A stretch of 64,000 nucleotides of DNA, from contig NC_080043.1 of NCBI RefSeq assembly GCF_012489685.1, forward strand, positions 37,773,127 to 37,837,126, read 5' to 3'. A program made the translations under genes and the position numbers. The stretch's first letter is position 1, and the number at the start of each line of letters is the position of its first letter. The stretch comes from Lotus japonicus (taxonomy: Eukaryota; Streptophyta; Magnoliopsida; Fabales; Fabaceae). The notes under the pieces are model-generated. The model worked only from the letters and a program-made list of their open reading frames with translations. It ran no database searches and was not told the origin of the DNA. Positions 22,106 through 33,892 of the stretch are shown piece after piece.

Positions 22106-23374
22106 TTATTCTACTGCTTTCGTTCTAGAGTTGAAAATTCTGTACGCTTTAGAATGAGTAGAGTATCCTAAGAGAATTTCCTGATCAGATTTGTTGTCGA
22201 ACTTTCCAACGTTGTCTTTAGTATTGAGTATAAAGCATTTGCACCCAAAAGGATGAAAGTAAGAAACCGTAGGACGTCTTCCACGCCAGAGTTCATAAGG
22301 AGTTTTCTTCAGCATGGGTCGCATGGATATTCTCTTCTGAATGTAGCATGCAGTTTCAATTGCTTCAGCCCAAAAATATTTGGGTAGAGAAGATTCACTC
22401 AACATCGTTCTTGCCATTTCTTGAAGTGACCTGTTCTTTCGTTCAGCAACTCCGTTTTGCTGAGGAGTTCTAGGAGCAGAGAATTGATGAGTAATGCCTT
22501 CTTGTTCACAAAATTTTTCAAATTCTTCGTTTACAAATTCTCCTCCTCGATCACTGCGAATGGTTATAATGCAGTATCCTTTTTCGTTTTGAACTCTTTT
22601 GCTGAATATCTTAAATGCTTGAAAGGTTTCATCTTTACTTGTTAGGAAGAATACCCTACAAAATCTCGTGTAGTCATCGATTATGACAAGACAATATCTT
22701 CTTCCAGAAATACTAGCTACTCTAGTAGGACCAAACAAATCCATGTGTAACAGGTCCAGAGGTTTGCTGGTGCTAACAAAGTTTTTAGCATGATAGGAGG
22801 TATGATGTTGTTTGCTTTGAACACAAGCAGAACATGTAACATCAGATTTGATATTATGTTTTGGCAGACCACGTACTAAGTCATTACTTATGATTTTAGT
22901 GATGGTCCTTAAGGAAGCATGCCCTAGCTTCCTGTGCCAAAGCCATGTATTGTCCTCTGATGATACTAGACATGATACATTTTGATTTGCTAGGTTTTCC
23001 AAGTTCGTCTTATATAGATTCCCTTGTCTCTGAACTTCAAAGATGATCTTGTCATCGGTATCAGTGACACTACACTTCACTTTATTAAAGGAAACAGTGA
23101 ACCTACTATCACATAATTGACTTATGCTAAGTAGATTATGTTTTAATCCTTCAACTAACAGAACATTACTGATCACACGAAGAGGTTCCTTATCAACATT
23201 ACCTTCCCCAATAATGAGTCCCTTATGATTACCTCGAAAGGTAACCGATCCACCATTTCTTCTAGTTTGGATCTTTGGGAACATAGACTTTTCTCCTGTC
23301 ATGTGACGCGAGCATCCACTGTCCAGATACCATTGTTGGCGTTTCCTTCGTTTTGTTAAATAGGTCTGCAACAA
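22106..23374 (-). pseudogene. Element D protease and integrase
   Basis: A 423-codon open segment. It has protease [18 protein letters not shown] (active-site DSG), the pre-integrase zinc region (WHRKLGHASLRTI ... CSACVQSKQ), and the integrase core with DLFGPTRVASISG, IRSDRGGEFVNEEFEKF and TPQQNGVAERKNRSLQEMAR, giving the D,D,E set. It ends at a TAA at 22106-22108 in the GKFDNK...TKAVE region. Compared with H, where Glu follows, this is a nonsense change. The first residues precede any ATG, as expected for a Gag-Pol polyprotein. Confidence 0.88.
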
Positions 23375-23821
23375 AGATAATTAATTCTTTAGGTACCCAG
23401 ATTTTCTTGGGTCCTGATGGGTTAGCAGTAACTTTTGAGGGAACCTGCTTCTCATAGAAAGTTTTTCGTTCATCTCGCTCAATTTTACAGTTTACAACAA
23501 ACTTACTTTTACAACAAACTTACTTTGACTAGACTCAGATGATGTAAATGATATATCAGACATGCATTCACTGGATGAGGCTGATTCACTGTCAAATCCT
23601 AGTCCACTTTTATCATACAGTTCGCGACTATTTCCACATAGTTTAACTAGATTATCATGTCCTGTAGTAAATGTGGATAGATCATCTATTAGTATTTTAA
23701 CTCTTTTCTTAAGAGAAGTTACTTCCTTAACAGAATCTTGTTCTTTTAAAGCAGTATTTTCTTTGACTACATGATCTTTTTCTATTAAAACTTTTTCATG
23801 CTCAAGCTGTAATTTAGCAAA

Positions 23822-25041
23822 CTATTTCTTCAAAGCTTTATACTTTTCAGATAGAATATATGAATGCTCAAGTAATTCATTAAATTCATCTTTGAGATTT
23901 TCAGGTCTAACCCCATCATCTTCATCGTCTGAGCTCTCTACAGATGCCATAAGAGCGAATAGTGCATCATCATCTTCATCTTCATCTTCTGAACCGTCCT
24001 CAGATTCATCCCATCCAGCAGCTAGCGCTTTCTTTTTCTTGTAGAAGGGTTTCTTGCCTGATTTCTTTGCAAGTCTTGGACAGTCTGGTTTGATGTGTCC
24101 TGGTTTTTTGCACTCAAAGCAGGTGATGTTGCTTTTATCTAAGTTTGAGCCACCTTCACTTTTCTGAGTGAATGGTTTCTTTTTCATGCTTGAATCCCTT
24201 TTGTTGTTCTTCCTTAAAGTTCCTTTTCCTTTTTGTTGATTGATCCACATTCTTTTGAACTTTTTGTTGAAGAGGGCTTGTTCATCATCTGACATTTCTT
24301 CTGAGGATTCTTCTTCTTCAGATTGCTCTTTTGTTTGAATGGCCTTTGAACTGTTTGCTTTAAAACCAATGTTCTTCTGCTTCTTCAATCCTTCGTCATG
24401 AGCAAGCTCTATTTCATGAACCTTCAGAGATCCCAGGAGGTCTTCCAATCTCTCAAGGTGCTGAGATCTTTAGCTTCTCGAATGGTTGTGACCTTGGGTC
24501 TCCATCTTCTGGGGAGGCATCTTAGAATCTTCGTGATTTGATCAACATTTTCGTATTTACGATCAAGATTCCTCAGCCCATTGACGATGGTTTGGAATCT
24601 TCCAAACATGTCATCAATGCTTTCGTTTTCCTTCATCATGAATGTTTCATATTCAGCCGCGAGTAGACTTACTTTGGCTTGTCTGACATTTGTTGTACCT
24701 TCATATGCCAACCTTAGAGCTTCCCAGACTTCTTTTGTCGTTGCTAAGCCATCAACCTTATCCAACTGAGATTTGCTTAAAGCACACAGTAGAAATAACT
24801 AAGCTCTAGCATTAAGTTGATAATCCTTGCGTTGTGCTTCTATCAGTTGATCCTTCTTTATTGGTTCTCCAGCATCATCTTTGTGAACGATGTTGCCATT
24901 TTCAATGATGTCCCAGAGCCTGTAGTTTGTGGATTCAATGAATAGTTGCATGTGAGTTTTCCAATAAGGATACTCAATTCCATCAAAGAATGGAGGCTTG
25001 TTGGTGGATGAGCCCGTAGCTATTGCTAAATCTTCTGCCAT
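23822..25041 (-). pseudogene. gag: Element D Gag
   Basis: The ATG at 25039-25041 gives MAEDLAIATGSSTNKPPFFD with the UBN2 gag domain. A TAG at 24799-24801 (after QLNARA) and a frameshift near 24447 break it. From 24448 the other frame encodes the coiled-coil tail, acidic runs, the CCHC knuckle CFECKKPGHIKPDCP and a final EKYKALKK before a stop at 23822. The region 23375-23821 continues the Gag-Pol linker in broken frames. Element C shares the frameshift but not the TAG. Confidence 0.85.
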
Positions 25042-25087
25042 GGATCTTTACTCTACACCTGTTAAGATGTTAGTTTCTAGAGACTAT

Positions 25088-25099
25088 GCTCTGATGCCA
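25088..25099 (-). other. Primer binding site, initiator tRNA-Met type (element D)
   Basis: The minus strand reads TGGCATCAGAGC, 2 bases from the LTR start at 25102. It is identical to the sites of C and F. Confidence 0.85.
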
Positions 25100-25101
25100 A
25101 T

Positions 25102-26212
25102 TGAGTTGCAAATAAGTAGCACAAGAAAGGGGTGTTTGAATTGTGTTCTTGAAATTTACGTTTTAAAAACTTTGTTTTATGAAAAGAATATTAGTTCTTT
25201 TAAGAAAACGTTTAAGTATGACTATTCGTAAACTGTTCTGTGCAGCGGAAGTTAAAGAGTAAGTAAGACAGAACGATCAGCACACAGAGATTTATACTGG
25301 TTCACCCTAAACGATTGGGCTACGTCCAGTACTTGGCCACCACCAAGATTTTCACTAGCAAGTATCAAGGACTTCTCCAATACAAGTATTAGACAGGACT
25401 TCTCCAAGTATTATCACGGACTTCTCCAAGTATTATGCAGGACTCTTCCTATAAGTATTGTACCGGACTTCTCCTAAAATCTTACAAAGATTTATATCAC
25501 TCTACGGAGATTCTCTTCTTTCAAGAGTAAAGGTAGAGACTCTAAAGCACTGAAACTCTAAGTGTTTGGGTTCAGATCTGACTATTGGATCACTTGAGAG
25601 TTACTACAAAAGTGTCAACAGAATAAGAAGATATGAGTCTTTTAAGGTACGAGGTTTTCTCTTTCACTTGGCAGAATTTATGGCTTGTGTTTGACGCATA
25701 GGAATATCTGCTTGAGCTTTGAATGTTGTTGAGAAGTTTGAAAATGAATGCTTGAATACTTGAATTCTCAGAGTTAATTCTTGTTTCTTCAGATCTTCAA
25801 GAGTGTCTTAAATACTTGCTTGCTAGCGTTGTAGCCGTTGCGAGATAAAATCCAACCGTTGAGATAGCCGTTGAAGGTTGATATCGGACCGTTGATTCAA
25901 AAGGCTTGGTTGGTAGCTTCATTAAATGTTACTTCTAAAGCAAGTCTATCCTTTAGCTTAAAAGGTGATGTTTGTCAGCTAGTAGGTGGTGATAGACTTT
26001 GGGCTACTTTTCAGACATGAGACAATTTGGCAATTTGATGTTGACGGCTTGTACTTTCCCTTGTTGGTCAGCGTGCCTTTCGCTGAAGTAAATTTGTCTT
26101 CATGTGTTTTAGTTAAAATGAGATTCAAATAGTTGTCATTGGATTTGAATGTGAGACAACCGGTTGTAATCAAACTATGACTTTGGCGCTCAAAATATTT
26201 CTTGATATATCT
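25102..26212 (-). repeat. 5' LTR of element D
   Basis: Starts TGAGTTGCAA at 25102; homology with the shared LTR ends at ATATCT, 26212. A TATTTAAG motif on the minus strand near 25807-25815 is the best TATA candidate. The outer end again lacks a canonical dinucleotide. Confidence 0.8.
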
Positions 26213-26353
26213 TGAACGTTAAAGTGTGTGACATATAGCCAAGTTTCTCCTGAAATTGGGAACGTTATCAGTAGATAAATTTTCAATGAAACTTCTACTA
26301 TAAAATTGTTATGATCAAAATAAGATTTTAAAAACGTTATCATGCGTTTGAAC
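26213..26353. other. Junction between element D and element E
   Basis: AT-rich, non-coding, unassigned. It may be filler or a diverged part of E. Confidence 0.3.
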
Positions 26354-26855
26354 TTAACACTCTGCTGGTGCCATCCGATAAGGCGCCATTGATATTGGTC
26401 CCGTGTCGGGCTTGATATCAATAGAGAACTCTGTTTCTCTTATTGGCGGTAATTCGGGCACATCTTCTGGAAATACATCCACAAAGTCTTGTACCACCAA
26501 AATGTTGCGTACATCGTCGTCGTTCTTCGCTTCCGCTACAACAAAATTCACGAATGCTGGTGAACTCTTTCCCAAGGTGTACGAATTCAAGTAGACAACG
26601 GCCTTGTTAACACAATCCAAGAGAACGTGATACTGTGTCAACCAATCCATCCCTAGAATCACATCGAGCTCCTTGAGCCCTAAGCAGACGAGGTTCGCAA
26701 GGAACATTCCGATCCTCGTAGATCAACGGACATTGCAAGCATGTCGTGCACGTAACTAATCGATAATCAATCTTAAGTATCACGGCGATGATACTAACTT
26801 CAGACAATCTCACAGCCAAGCAAACATCATAGCAAATAAGTTTACTCAACCTCAC
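26354..26855 (-). pseudogene. Element E protease C-terminus and RT N-terminus
   Basis: Readable in two frames. 26855-26700 ends in RLVTCTTCLQCPLIYEDRN. The other frame runs ANLVCLGLKELDVILGMDWL, YTLGKSSPAFVNFV, VVQDFVDVFPEDVPELPP and finally GPISMAPYRMAPAE before it is cut. This is the conserved junction between the gypsy protease (GMDWL) and RT (DVFPEDVPELPP). The frame switch near 26705 and the truncation show it is dead. Confidence 0.85.
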
Positions 26856-26942
26856 TGCGGAACTTAAAACTTATCAAAACAAAACAACAACGAGTTCAAA
26901 CTCGTGTGCCCAAAACCCTAGTGCTCTGGTTTCTCAACCGGA

Positions 26943-26954
26943 GCTCTGATACCA
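26943..26954 (-). other. Primer binding site, initiator tRNA-Met (element E)
   Basis: The minus strand reads TGGTATCAGAGC, the standard iMet complement. It lies a few bases inside the LTR end at 26958. Confidence 0.9.
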
Positions 26955-26957
26955 CAA

Positions 26958-29928
26958 TGTAACGCCCCGATTTCTCGAGTGTCACACAGTAACCAATCAC
27001 ATGTATTTTCCTAAAGAGTTTTCGTCGATTCACTTATTAATCTTGCATTAATGACAAAGGTTCAATTATTGTGAAACTCTTGAAAACTTTACGATTTAAA
27101 CTTGCGGAATAAATAAACATACATTTATGAATAAAGCAACTCTTTAATTAAAAGAAATAAATAATCCAACAGTACAAAAGTTGAAACCTCGGGCTAAAGC
27201 CCTAAACCAAAATACATCCATAATCTCTGAAAATGAAACAAATAAATGATAGTTCAGAACTACGTGTCACTCGACCCCCAACAAGACAAACATCAATCAC
27301 TCCTCGAGCCACCCACATTGTCTTTTCTTTGACGGAGCGCCGGCATCCGGATCTGGAAGTGACTCTAGAGGCGGGGCTGGAAAGTCACCAATACGCCCCC
27401 ACCAGGTCGGTACCTCATGCGCTCGTGAAGTCCCCACCGCTCTGTCACCAACCCTTGGAGCTTCAACTCGAATGTTCTCCGGAAGATTAGGTCATGCAAC
27501 CACTGGTCGAGACTCTGCAGTCGTCTCCTCAGAAGGATCTGTCTCCCCCGATCAAACCCTAGACTCTTCGTTCTTCGGACAGTGGAACCTTGCCGGTGGG
27601 TAGGGCATCTCAATAATCCCTCCGCGTATCAACTGCTCCCCCACAATTTTGCCTTGCTTGTCTCGTCCTGTAAGTGCCACGTCGCCCACGTAAATCTTGC
27701 GAACTCCGGACGCGTCAGCCGTCTAGACTCGATCGTCATCTTGATCATTAAGTTTCATCACCCAGGAGTGGGCGTGAACCGTAGTCTGGGTCAGCGCCAT
27801 CTACCCCCCCCCCCCCAAATAAACACATAGCAAACATTGCAAGGGTCAGATCTCATGTTCACATATAGCAAGATCATATATCACATAAATAATAAGATTT
27901 AAATGGAAAATCTTTAAGTCTCATCTCAGTTAGTTTCCTAAGTTCAGTTAGACTAACGTCCTCACCATTCACACAACCACCTCAACACCATGGCCAAATC
28001 ACGATCATCCGCAGATGAACAATCACAAGGGGACACTCAGTACAACCCATGTCACATGGGGACACACAGTACAACCCACAAACACCCTCGCGTGCAAGCA
28101 ACCGTTTGTCTCTATCGGCACCATCGTTCTCATGGTCCATAGTAATCACTAGACCTATGTTCCAAATTCATCACATTTTACTTGCATGCGATTAATTTCT
28201 CATTTCTCTTTGTTCAAGGCTCTAATAAGTCAACCTAGAGTCTTAGCACTTATATCATCGAATAATGAAACATAAACGACAGAAATAATCACAGCACCAA
28301 AAGGAATTACAGCTGGATGAGCGACCTTTTGGCAATATCCAAGTCAGGTAACATATAAGCTATACCAAAACACATAGTCATATACTCATGCATACCAGTA
28401 CTGATAACATGGCAAACTCATCAATCAAGCTATCACATAAACTTTTGCATGAATCGAAAGAAAAAAAACTCGCCGACACCCACAAAAGTGGCTCGGCCGA
28501 ACCCTAAAGGGCTCAAGGGTTTTTAAAATTGTTCCTTTCTTCCATTACAACTTCACAAGCCAATGTCCAGCCAACAATATCAAGTTTATTCTCTCAAAAA
28601 TCCAAAACTGAACATACATCATCTCTCATGCTAAATCATGTGAAAATCTAGTGAATAATCATGGAATTCATACCTATGACATGAGGTCATTTGATAAGCA
28701 TTAACATATTGATCATATCATCATACAAGCATCACAAATTTGGTAAAAATTCCAGTAGCAATCAGCAATAATCAATAGCACCAAAAGACTAAAGAAAAAT
28801 CCACCAAAACCCAAAATTTGGGCATGGCCGAGAGCACCATATGCTCTAGGCTTCCCTCTTTTTTTTGGAAACGTTTTGGCCATTCTCTAGGCCAACCTAC
28901 AGCAAGAAACTCATCATGTTATTCATCAAAATAATAACCCTTAAGCATATGATTCAATCAAGAAATCTGGTCTAGGCAAAACATGGCAAATTGTCAAGTT
29001 TGGTATCATTTTCATGTGATCATAGCTTTCACTTTTGTTCATGTCTTAGAGCAGCAAATAGCAAATCCCTAAGGCATGTGATCAACCTTCTACCCTCATA
29101 CATCATCAACCTACACAAACTCATATCATAGTCATGCAAATCATGAAAACCTTCATCATTTTGATCCTAGACTCTACCCACTAGATCCACCCTTACCTTA
29201 GTTTTTGGGAATGAAAGGATGAAAGAATGGTGATGGAATAGATGAATGGAGAAGCCCTCTCCTTGCTTCACCTTTAGCCTTGACTTGATCTTCTCTTTTC
29301 TCTCTTGGTCTCTCTTGCTTTCACTCCTTCTTTTTCTTCTTTCTCTCTCTAGCCGCCGCCCTCTCTCACTCTCTTACTCTTTCTTTCTTTCTTTTTCTCT
29401 TCTGAATGTGTGTGGAAAATGAGAGTATGGGATTGTGTTTCTACTCCGCCTCTTTAGGTCTCTCAAAAGCTGCAGAAATCTTCCCCTTTTACCCTCCAAC
29501 TCGCGGCCAAGACAAGGTCATGCAAGGGCATCGACAAATTTCACTAATTTGAATGGAGACAATGCATTTATGGCTCATCATTCTCCTTTATTCCCTTGAC
29601 CAAAACTGATCAGCCATGAATATGAGCAATAATCCCTTAATATTCCCCTTAACTCAATCAATCTTAGTCAACAAATGAGTCACCTCTCCCCTCCTCTTCA
29701 CAAACTCGGCCAAAACCCTCCTCCTTGGCCTCCAAGCAACCCAAAATCACTTATCTCGGAGTCCTTGACCTTATAAATAATTATTTCCTAGCCCCCAAGT
29801 ATTATCATTTCAATAATAACAATACTACACACCTCAAAACATCAAAAAAATTCACAATTCACAAGCAAGTCACATTCTATCATTTATAAAAAAATAAATA
29901 ATTTTATTCATCAAGGTAGGGTCTTACA
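26958..29928 (-). repeat. 5' LTR of element E
   Basis: Termini TGTAACGCCCCG (26958) and GGGTCTTACA (29928) match those of the solo LTR at 30945-33887, but the bodies are diverged. It contains a 13-base C run at 27804-27816 and a tandem pair around 28030-28080 (GGGGACACTCAGTACAACCC / GGGGACACACAGTACAACCC). Small ORFs inside it show no domain. Confidence 0.85.
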
Positions 29929-30591
29929 CAACACGTCGTCACCTCGACCTTCTGAGCCACTGTGCGCTGCTTTTACCATTGCCGACCATCCTTGCCGCAC
30001 CACAGCCACCGCCGGAAACCACGCGGTCGATGGGCCTGAGCCACCATCACCGACCATCCTCTGTTTTTACCTTTTCCCTTTCTTTGTTTGTGTGATTTCA
30101 ACCTTAATTTTAGTTACTTGATATTTATATTTTGCTATTAATTTGGTATGTTTTTTTTGAACTCAATTTGGTATGTTTTTAATCTGATGTGATTTTGTTT
30201 CTTTTGTTAATATTTGATTTAGTCTTTAATTTGATAGATTTATTTCTAGTTCTAAAAACTTCAAAAATCCAAAACATTTAAAATCTCAAAAATCCAAATA
30301 GCATCTTTTTAAGAAATTTAACAAAAAAAATAAACATCAACATCTTTTTCAAAAATATCTTTGTTAAATCAACTTAAATCTGGTTGAACTACATAACCTT
30401 ATCTCCTCACAGAAAATACATAGGTCGGATTTAATCCCGTCAGACACCCAAAAATGAAAACCTTTAAGATTCCATGGAAATAATATTTTTCTTTCATTTG
30501 TGAATAATAGATCAAATTTAAATCTTCTTTTTTGGCGTAAAAGAAATATTTTCAAAGTTATTTAATTTTGCACAATTAATTAAAGGTAATT
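29929..30591. other. Intergenic target sequence, no gene seen
   Basis: The first 130 bases are GC-richer (CACCGCCGGAAACC), the rest strongly AT-rich with T runs. This is the only stretch in the window that might be ordinary host DNA. No ORF with a recognisable domain was found. Confidence 0.4.
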
Positions 30592-30944
30592 TGTAATTCA
30601 GGTTCCTTGTAGTACGAATGTCCTGCGCGATGCTAGGACAATAGGTTCGACAATCGCTTAACAGTAAAAACAGAACTTAAACCAGAAACAACAAAACACA
30701 AGAATTGTTAACCCAGTTCAGTGAAAAACTTTCACCTACGTCTGGAGGGTTTGCACCCAAAGAAAGGAAATTCACTATCTCAAGATTCAGGAATTACAGA
30801 CACTCATGAACACAACAGTTCATAGTTCACTTCCTAATCTACCCAGTGTATTTCTACTTAGAATCTAAACCTAAGTATGAGAGCCCCTCTCACTTTCTCT
30901 CAATCGATGCCACAGTGATTGGTGAATACAACGAACAATCAGAG
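30592..30944 (-). repeat. 3' LTR of element I, piece 1
   Basis: Begins TGTAATTCAGG and ends in CAGAG, the target site duplicated by the solo LTR. It is the U5-side part of the LTR in element sense. Confidence 0.65.
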
Positions 30945-31933
30945 TGTAACACCCCGATTTTCCCGAGGGTGACTTTAGTAACCTTTATCCAAACTAAATA
31001 TGTAGACTAAACTTTCGGAGTCCAAAAATGCGAGTAGCTTTTTTTTCTAACACATGCTCTAGCGAATACACAGTAATTACCCAATAATATATAACTTTAT
31101 ATCCAAAAGTATAGGTACAATTGAGTCTTCTAAAAGAAATATCAAAAGACTTATGTCCGACTAGCTTCCTGTGAGCTCTACGCTGAATAAACCACCAAAC
31201 GACACGCATCGGGACCTACCCTTCCTCCGAACCCAAGAGAATGCAAACTCATATGATTATCCTACAAGCTTCAACCAATGACAGTAAGCTTTCTACCCAA
31301 AGGTCTCAAGCCCTACATAAGACTCTACTTCTTCTCTGAGCGAGTCTCCTCAATGGCCGAACAATCAATCTCTGAAAAGATCTGCGATAGGGTTCTGGCA
31401 TCACAGACAAGTAGTCAATCCCACGACCGACTTACAGCGCACTTCACCAAACTAATACATAATCATGGATCCTCGTCATTGGCAACAACACTATGGCTCC
31501 TCCAAGGCATGGTACTTGATCAAGTCGTCATCCATCACCTGGCAGTCGTCGGCCGCCCAAACACAAGCAATACATACAATGGCGTACGAGGGTCAACTTC
31601 CAGAATATAGGTATATATATAATAGTAGGTCACACAGTATACACATAATCACATACTTATACATTTGACGCTCACACACGCAAATCTATCGATCACGTGG
31701 CTTACGTAAAATATGAGGGTTGTCAATGACAAACCTCTCCCACACACATAACAATTAAATCACATTTAGCTTATCTCAAGCATATCAAAACTCATAGCAC
31801 ATATCACCTCATCATCAAGCTCAATCGACAACCCTAAGGTTAGTCTATATGCTCGTGCAAATGCAATGCCACATAGGCACATCAAATGATCCAGATATAA
31901 ACGCCTTTTCCATGAGGTAGGCGGGACAACACT

Positions 31934-32243
31934 TAGTCGGTCTTATACCCACTCCAGTATAGACCTCTGACTAGTGAATGTCACTTAGTTGATACCCACT
32001 CCAGTATCAACATAGTTGATACCCACTCCAGTATCAACATGGTTGATAACCTCTCCATTATCAACATCTGAAGGTACGACCACTCCATCGTCCTCAGAAG
32101 ACAGGCATGGCCACTCCACCATCCTGACAAAATGTATGCATGCATGATATGAATCATGGTTAGCCCAACAAACGGTTGCACTCCACTCCAAGTGACCGAA
32201 CTTTACACTACGACAGGTCACTCCACTCCAAGTAACCGTGTCG
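31934..32243 (-). repeat. Array of eight hairpins with a shared 8-nt loop
   Basis: Eight inverted repeats follow one another: 31934-31973, 31988-32011, 32015-32038, 32042-32065, 32067-32098, 32102-32126, 32173-32198 and 32211-32243. Seven have the loop CCACTCCA (TGGAGTGG on the minus strand) and the fourth has CCTCTCCA. Stems differ in sequence but stay paired: GTTGATAC/GTATCAAC versus GTTGATAA/TTATCAAC, ACGA/TCGT, CAGG-c-ATGG/CCATCCTG, CGGT-tg-CACT/AGTGACCG. Single bulges recur on the left arm. It lies about 950-1200 bases downstream of the TATA box, so it would be in the RNA leader. Confidence 0.85.
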
Positions 32244-33173
32244 TCGAGTCTCGTCTTTCTTTCCTCAAACATCATTAAATAAAGTCCCCAATTGAAATTC
32301 TCTATTCTAAAAAGGATTGAAGTCCCCTTTGAAATACTCGTTTCTAAAAATGATTGATTGAAGTCCCTTTGAAAATATCCTTCTCATTCTTTAAAAGTTT
32401 TGCAATGCAAATAAACTCTTTTTAATTTACAAAATATGTGTACACTTTGATTATTTATTTTAGATGAAATTTCATAAGTAAATCATGAATAGGATTGTTC
32501 CTTTTCGAAAACTTTGGTAAATAAAAGATCCCACCCTGTATAAATCATTTTGAGAAAACCTCTTGACCAAAAACCACAGTAAATCTAAAGCATAGTTAGA
32601 GTCTCCTCTAATCGACACTCGGAAAAACCCTCCTGTTACACAAGCGATAGGCCGTCAATAGGTAATCAAATATCACAATAAAAGTACAAACATTATCACG
32701 ACAAGCCATTATATCAAATAGCAAGCATCAAAGTGCTCTCACAACAATCATATAGCATAGATTCAATAATATAAATAGTCAAAGCGAATAGCTCATAACA
32801 ATCACATAGAATATATTCAATAGTATAAATAGCCGAAGCGAAGTGCCCTCACCTTAGCCACTTTCCTTCCAAAGTTGCGACTCTGATCCGATCACGTCAT
32901 CGCTCCTCGTACTGGCTCGTTTTCTTTCATTCTTTAGCCCCGACACGTACGCATTCTCGCTCTTCGTATCCTTAGAAAATTAATTGCTTTTAAAAATGCT
33001 AAGTTTCAAGATCCTAGCTTCCACTCCAAAACTCAAAAATCTCCTCACACTCAAGACAAACACTCAAGAAATTTCACTAAAGACTCAACCACTCACAACT
33101 AGTGTTATTGTGAGTAATACATGTCTCCTAATGCTTTGTTTGTGTGTAGCATCCTTGAGCCATTTTGCTGCAT

Positions 33174-33184
33174 CTATTTATAGG
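33174..33184 (-). promoter_or_regulatory. TATA box of the solo LTR
   Basis: The minus strand reads CCTATAAATAG. It is the clearest core promoter in this LTR and sets the likely start of transcription near 33145. Confidence 0.7.
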
Positions 33185-33892
33185 CATGAATGTCTCAAGA
33201 CTATGGAATGAATAAATCTTCAGGATGTGCCACGCCTAAAATGTGTAAGGAGGAGGTGGAAAGTTCATTTGTAGTGGCAGCTAAGAAGTTGGACACGTAT
33301 CTTTTTTTTATCCTTGTCATGCTATCTCAATTACACCTCATGCTGAACAATCTTCGTTCAAGACACCTCCAGCTTCAATTTGGCTTTTCTAATCCTTTCT
33401 TACTATATCAATTTGAGAAGTATACATATAGAAATAGGTATTTAAGTATAGAATGATTATAGTAGTGTAAGATTTAACTCATAGAGTTGTAGAAAAAATA
33501 TTAGGAAGATGAATCATTATCCTAAAAATTATGAGCAACTCTATGATACAATTTAAGATTACTTAGGGTAAGTTTAAGTGATCAAGTGTAGTAGTGTTAA
33601 CAAAGTGTTATTATGTCCTTACATATATATTAGTTTTAAATTATATACTTTATATATTTTCTTTATGTTAGTCACCTAACTTACGTGACTCTCTTTTTTT
33701 TTTCTTTTAACTATAATTTTCTTTTTCTTTTAATTAAGGGAGAAAATAATAATTATACAAATACAATTATTTATATATAAACATTCAAGGTATAATAAAC
33801 ACATCAACTTAAATTTAATAGCACTTATAGTTCCTAAGCCGATAAATAACTATTTAATTAAACACTTGATCTTACCTGGGTCTTACACAGAG

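Larger units (their letters stand above)
16763..26212 (-). mobile_element. Element D: SIRE-like Ty1/copia retrotransposon with third ORF
   Basis: Order on the minus strand: 5' LTR 25102-26212, primer site, gag, protease, integrase, RT, a deletion of RNase H, ORF3, 3' LTR (shared with C). Pol stays in one frame through 23374-20696 but carries several stop codons. LTR divergence of a few percent makes it older than F and H. Confidence 0.85.
26354..29928 (-). mobile_element. Element E: chromovirus-like Ty3/gypsy retrotransposon, internally deleted
   Basis: A 2971-bp LTR (26958-29928) is followed on the minus strand by an iMet primer site and, within 100-600 bases, by protease and the start of RT. 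Gag (normally over 1 kb) is missing, and pol stops at about 26360. The long LTR, the primer type and the LDVILGMDWLTQYHVLLDC motif suggest the Tekay/Del-like chromoviruses. The 3' part is not seen. Confidence 0.75.
30945..33887 (-). repeat. Solo LTR of a chromovirus-like gypsy element
   Basis: 2943 bp, termini TGTAACACCCCG and GGGTCTTACA, flanked by a perfect 5-bp duplication CAGAG at 30940-30944 and 33888-33892. No internal sequence or primer site adjoins it, so it is the product of LTR-LTR recombination. The minus strand has a canonical TATA box at 33174-33184. In that sense, U3 is about 700 bp and the rest is transcribed R/U5. An array of hairpins lies in the transcribed part (31934-32243). 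Confidence 0.92.

Noticed and set aside
27804..27816. Run of 13 C
   Set aside because: Homopolymer; the length may be a sequencing error. No functional reading.
27233..27830. Several 80-codon ORFs in LTR E
   Set aside because: On both strands, overlapping, no domain; GC-rich LTR shadow.
31278..31610. 110-codon ORF inside the solo LTR
   Set aside because: LTR sequence without a recognisable domain; length expected by chance.
31988..32065. CRISPR-like array of short repeats
   Set aside because: Units are hairpins with 3-base spacers inside a plant LTR; there are no unique spacers and no cas genes.
31985..32275. 96-codon minus-strand ORF with a repeated DTGVGIN-like peptide
   Set aside because: The peptide repeat is produced by the hairpin array; no start context or domain.
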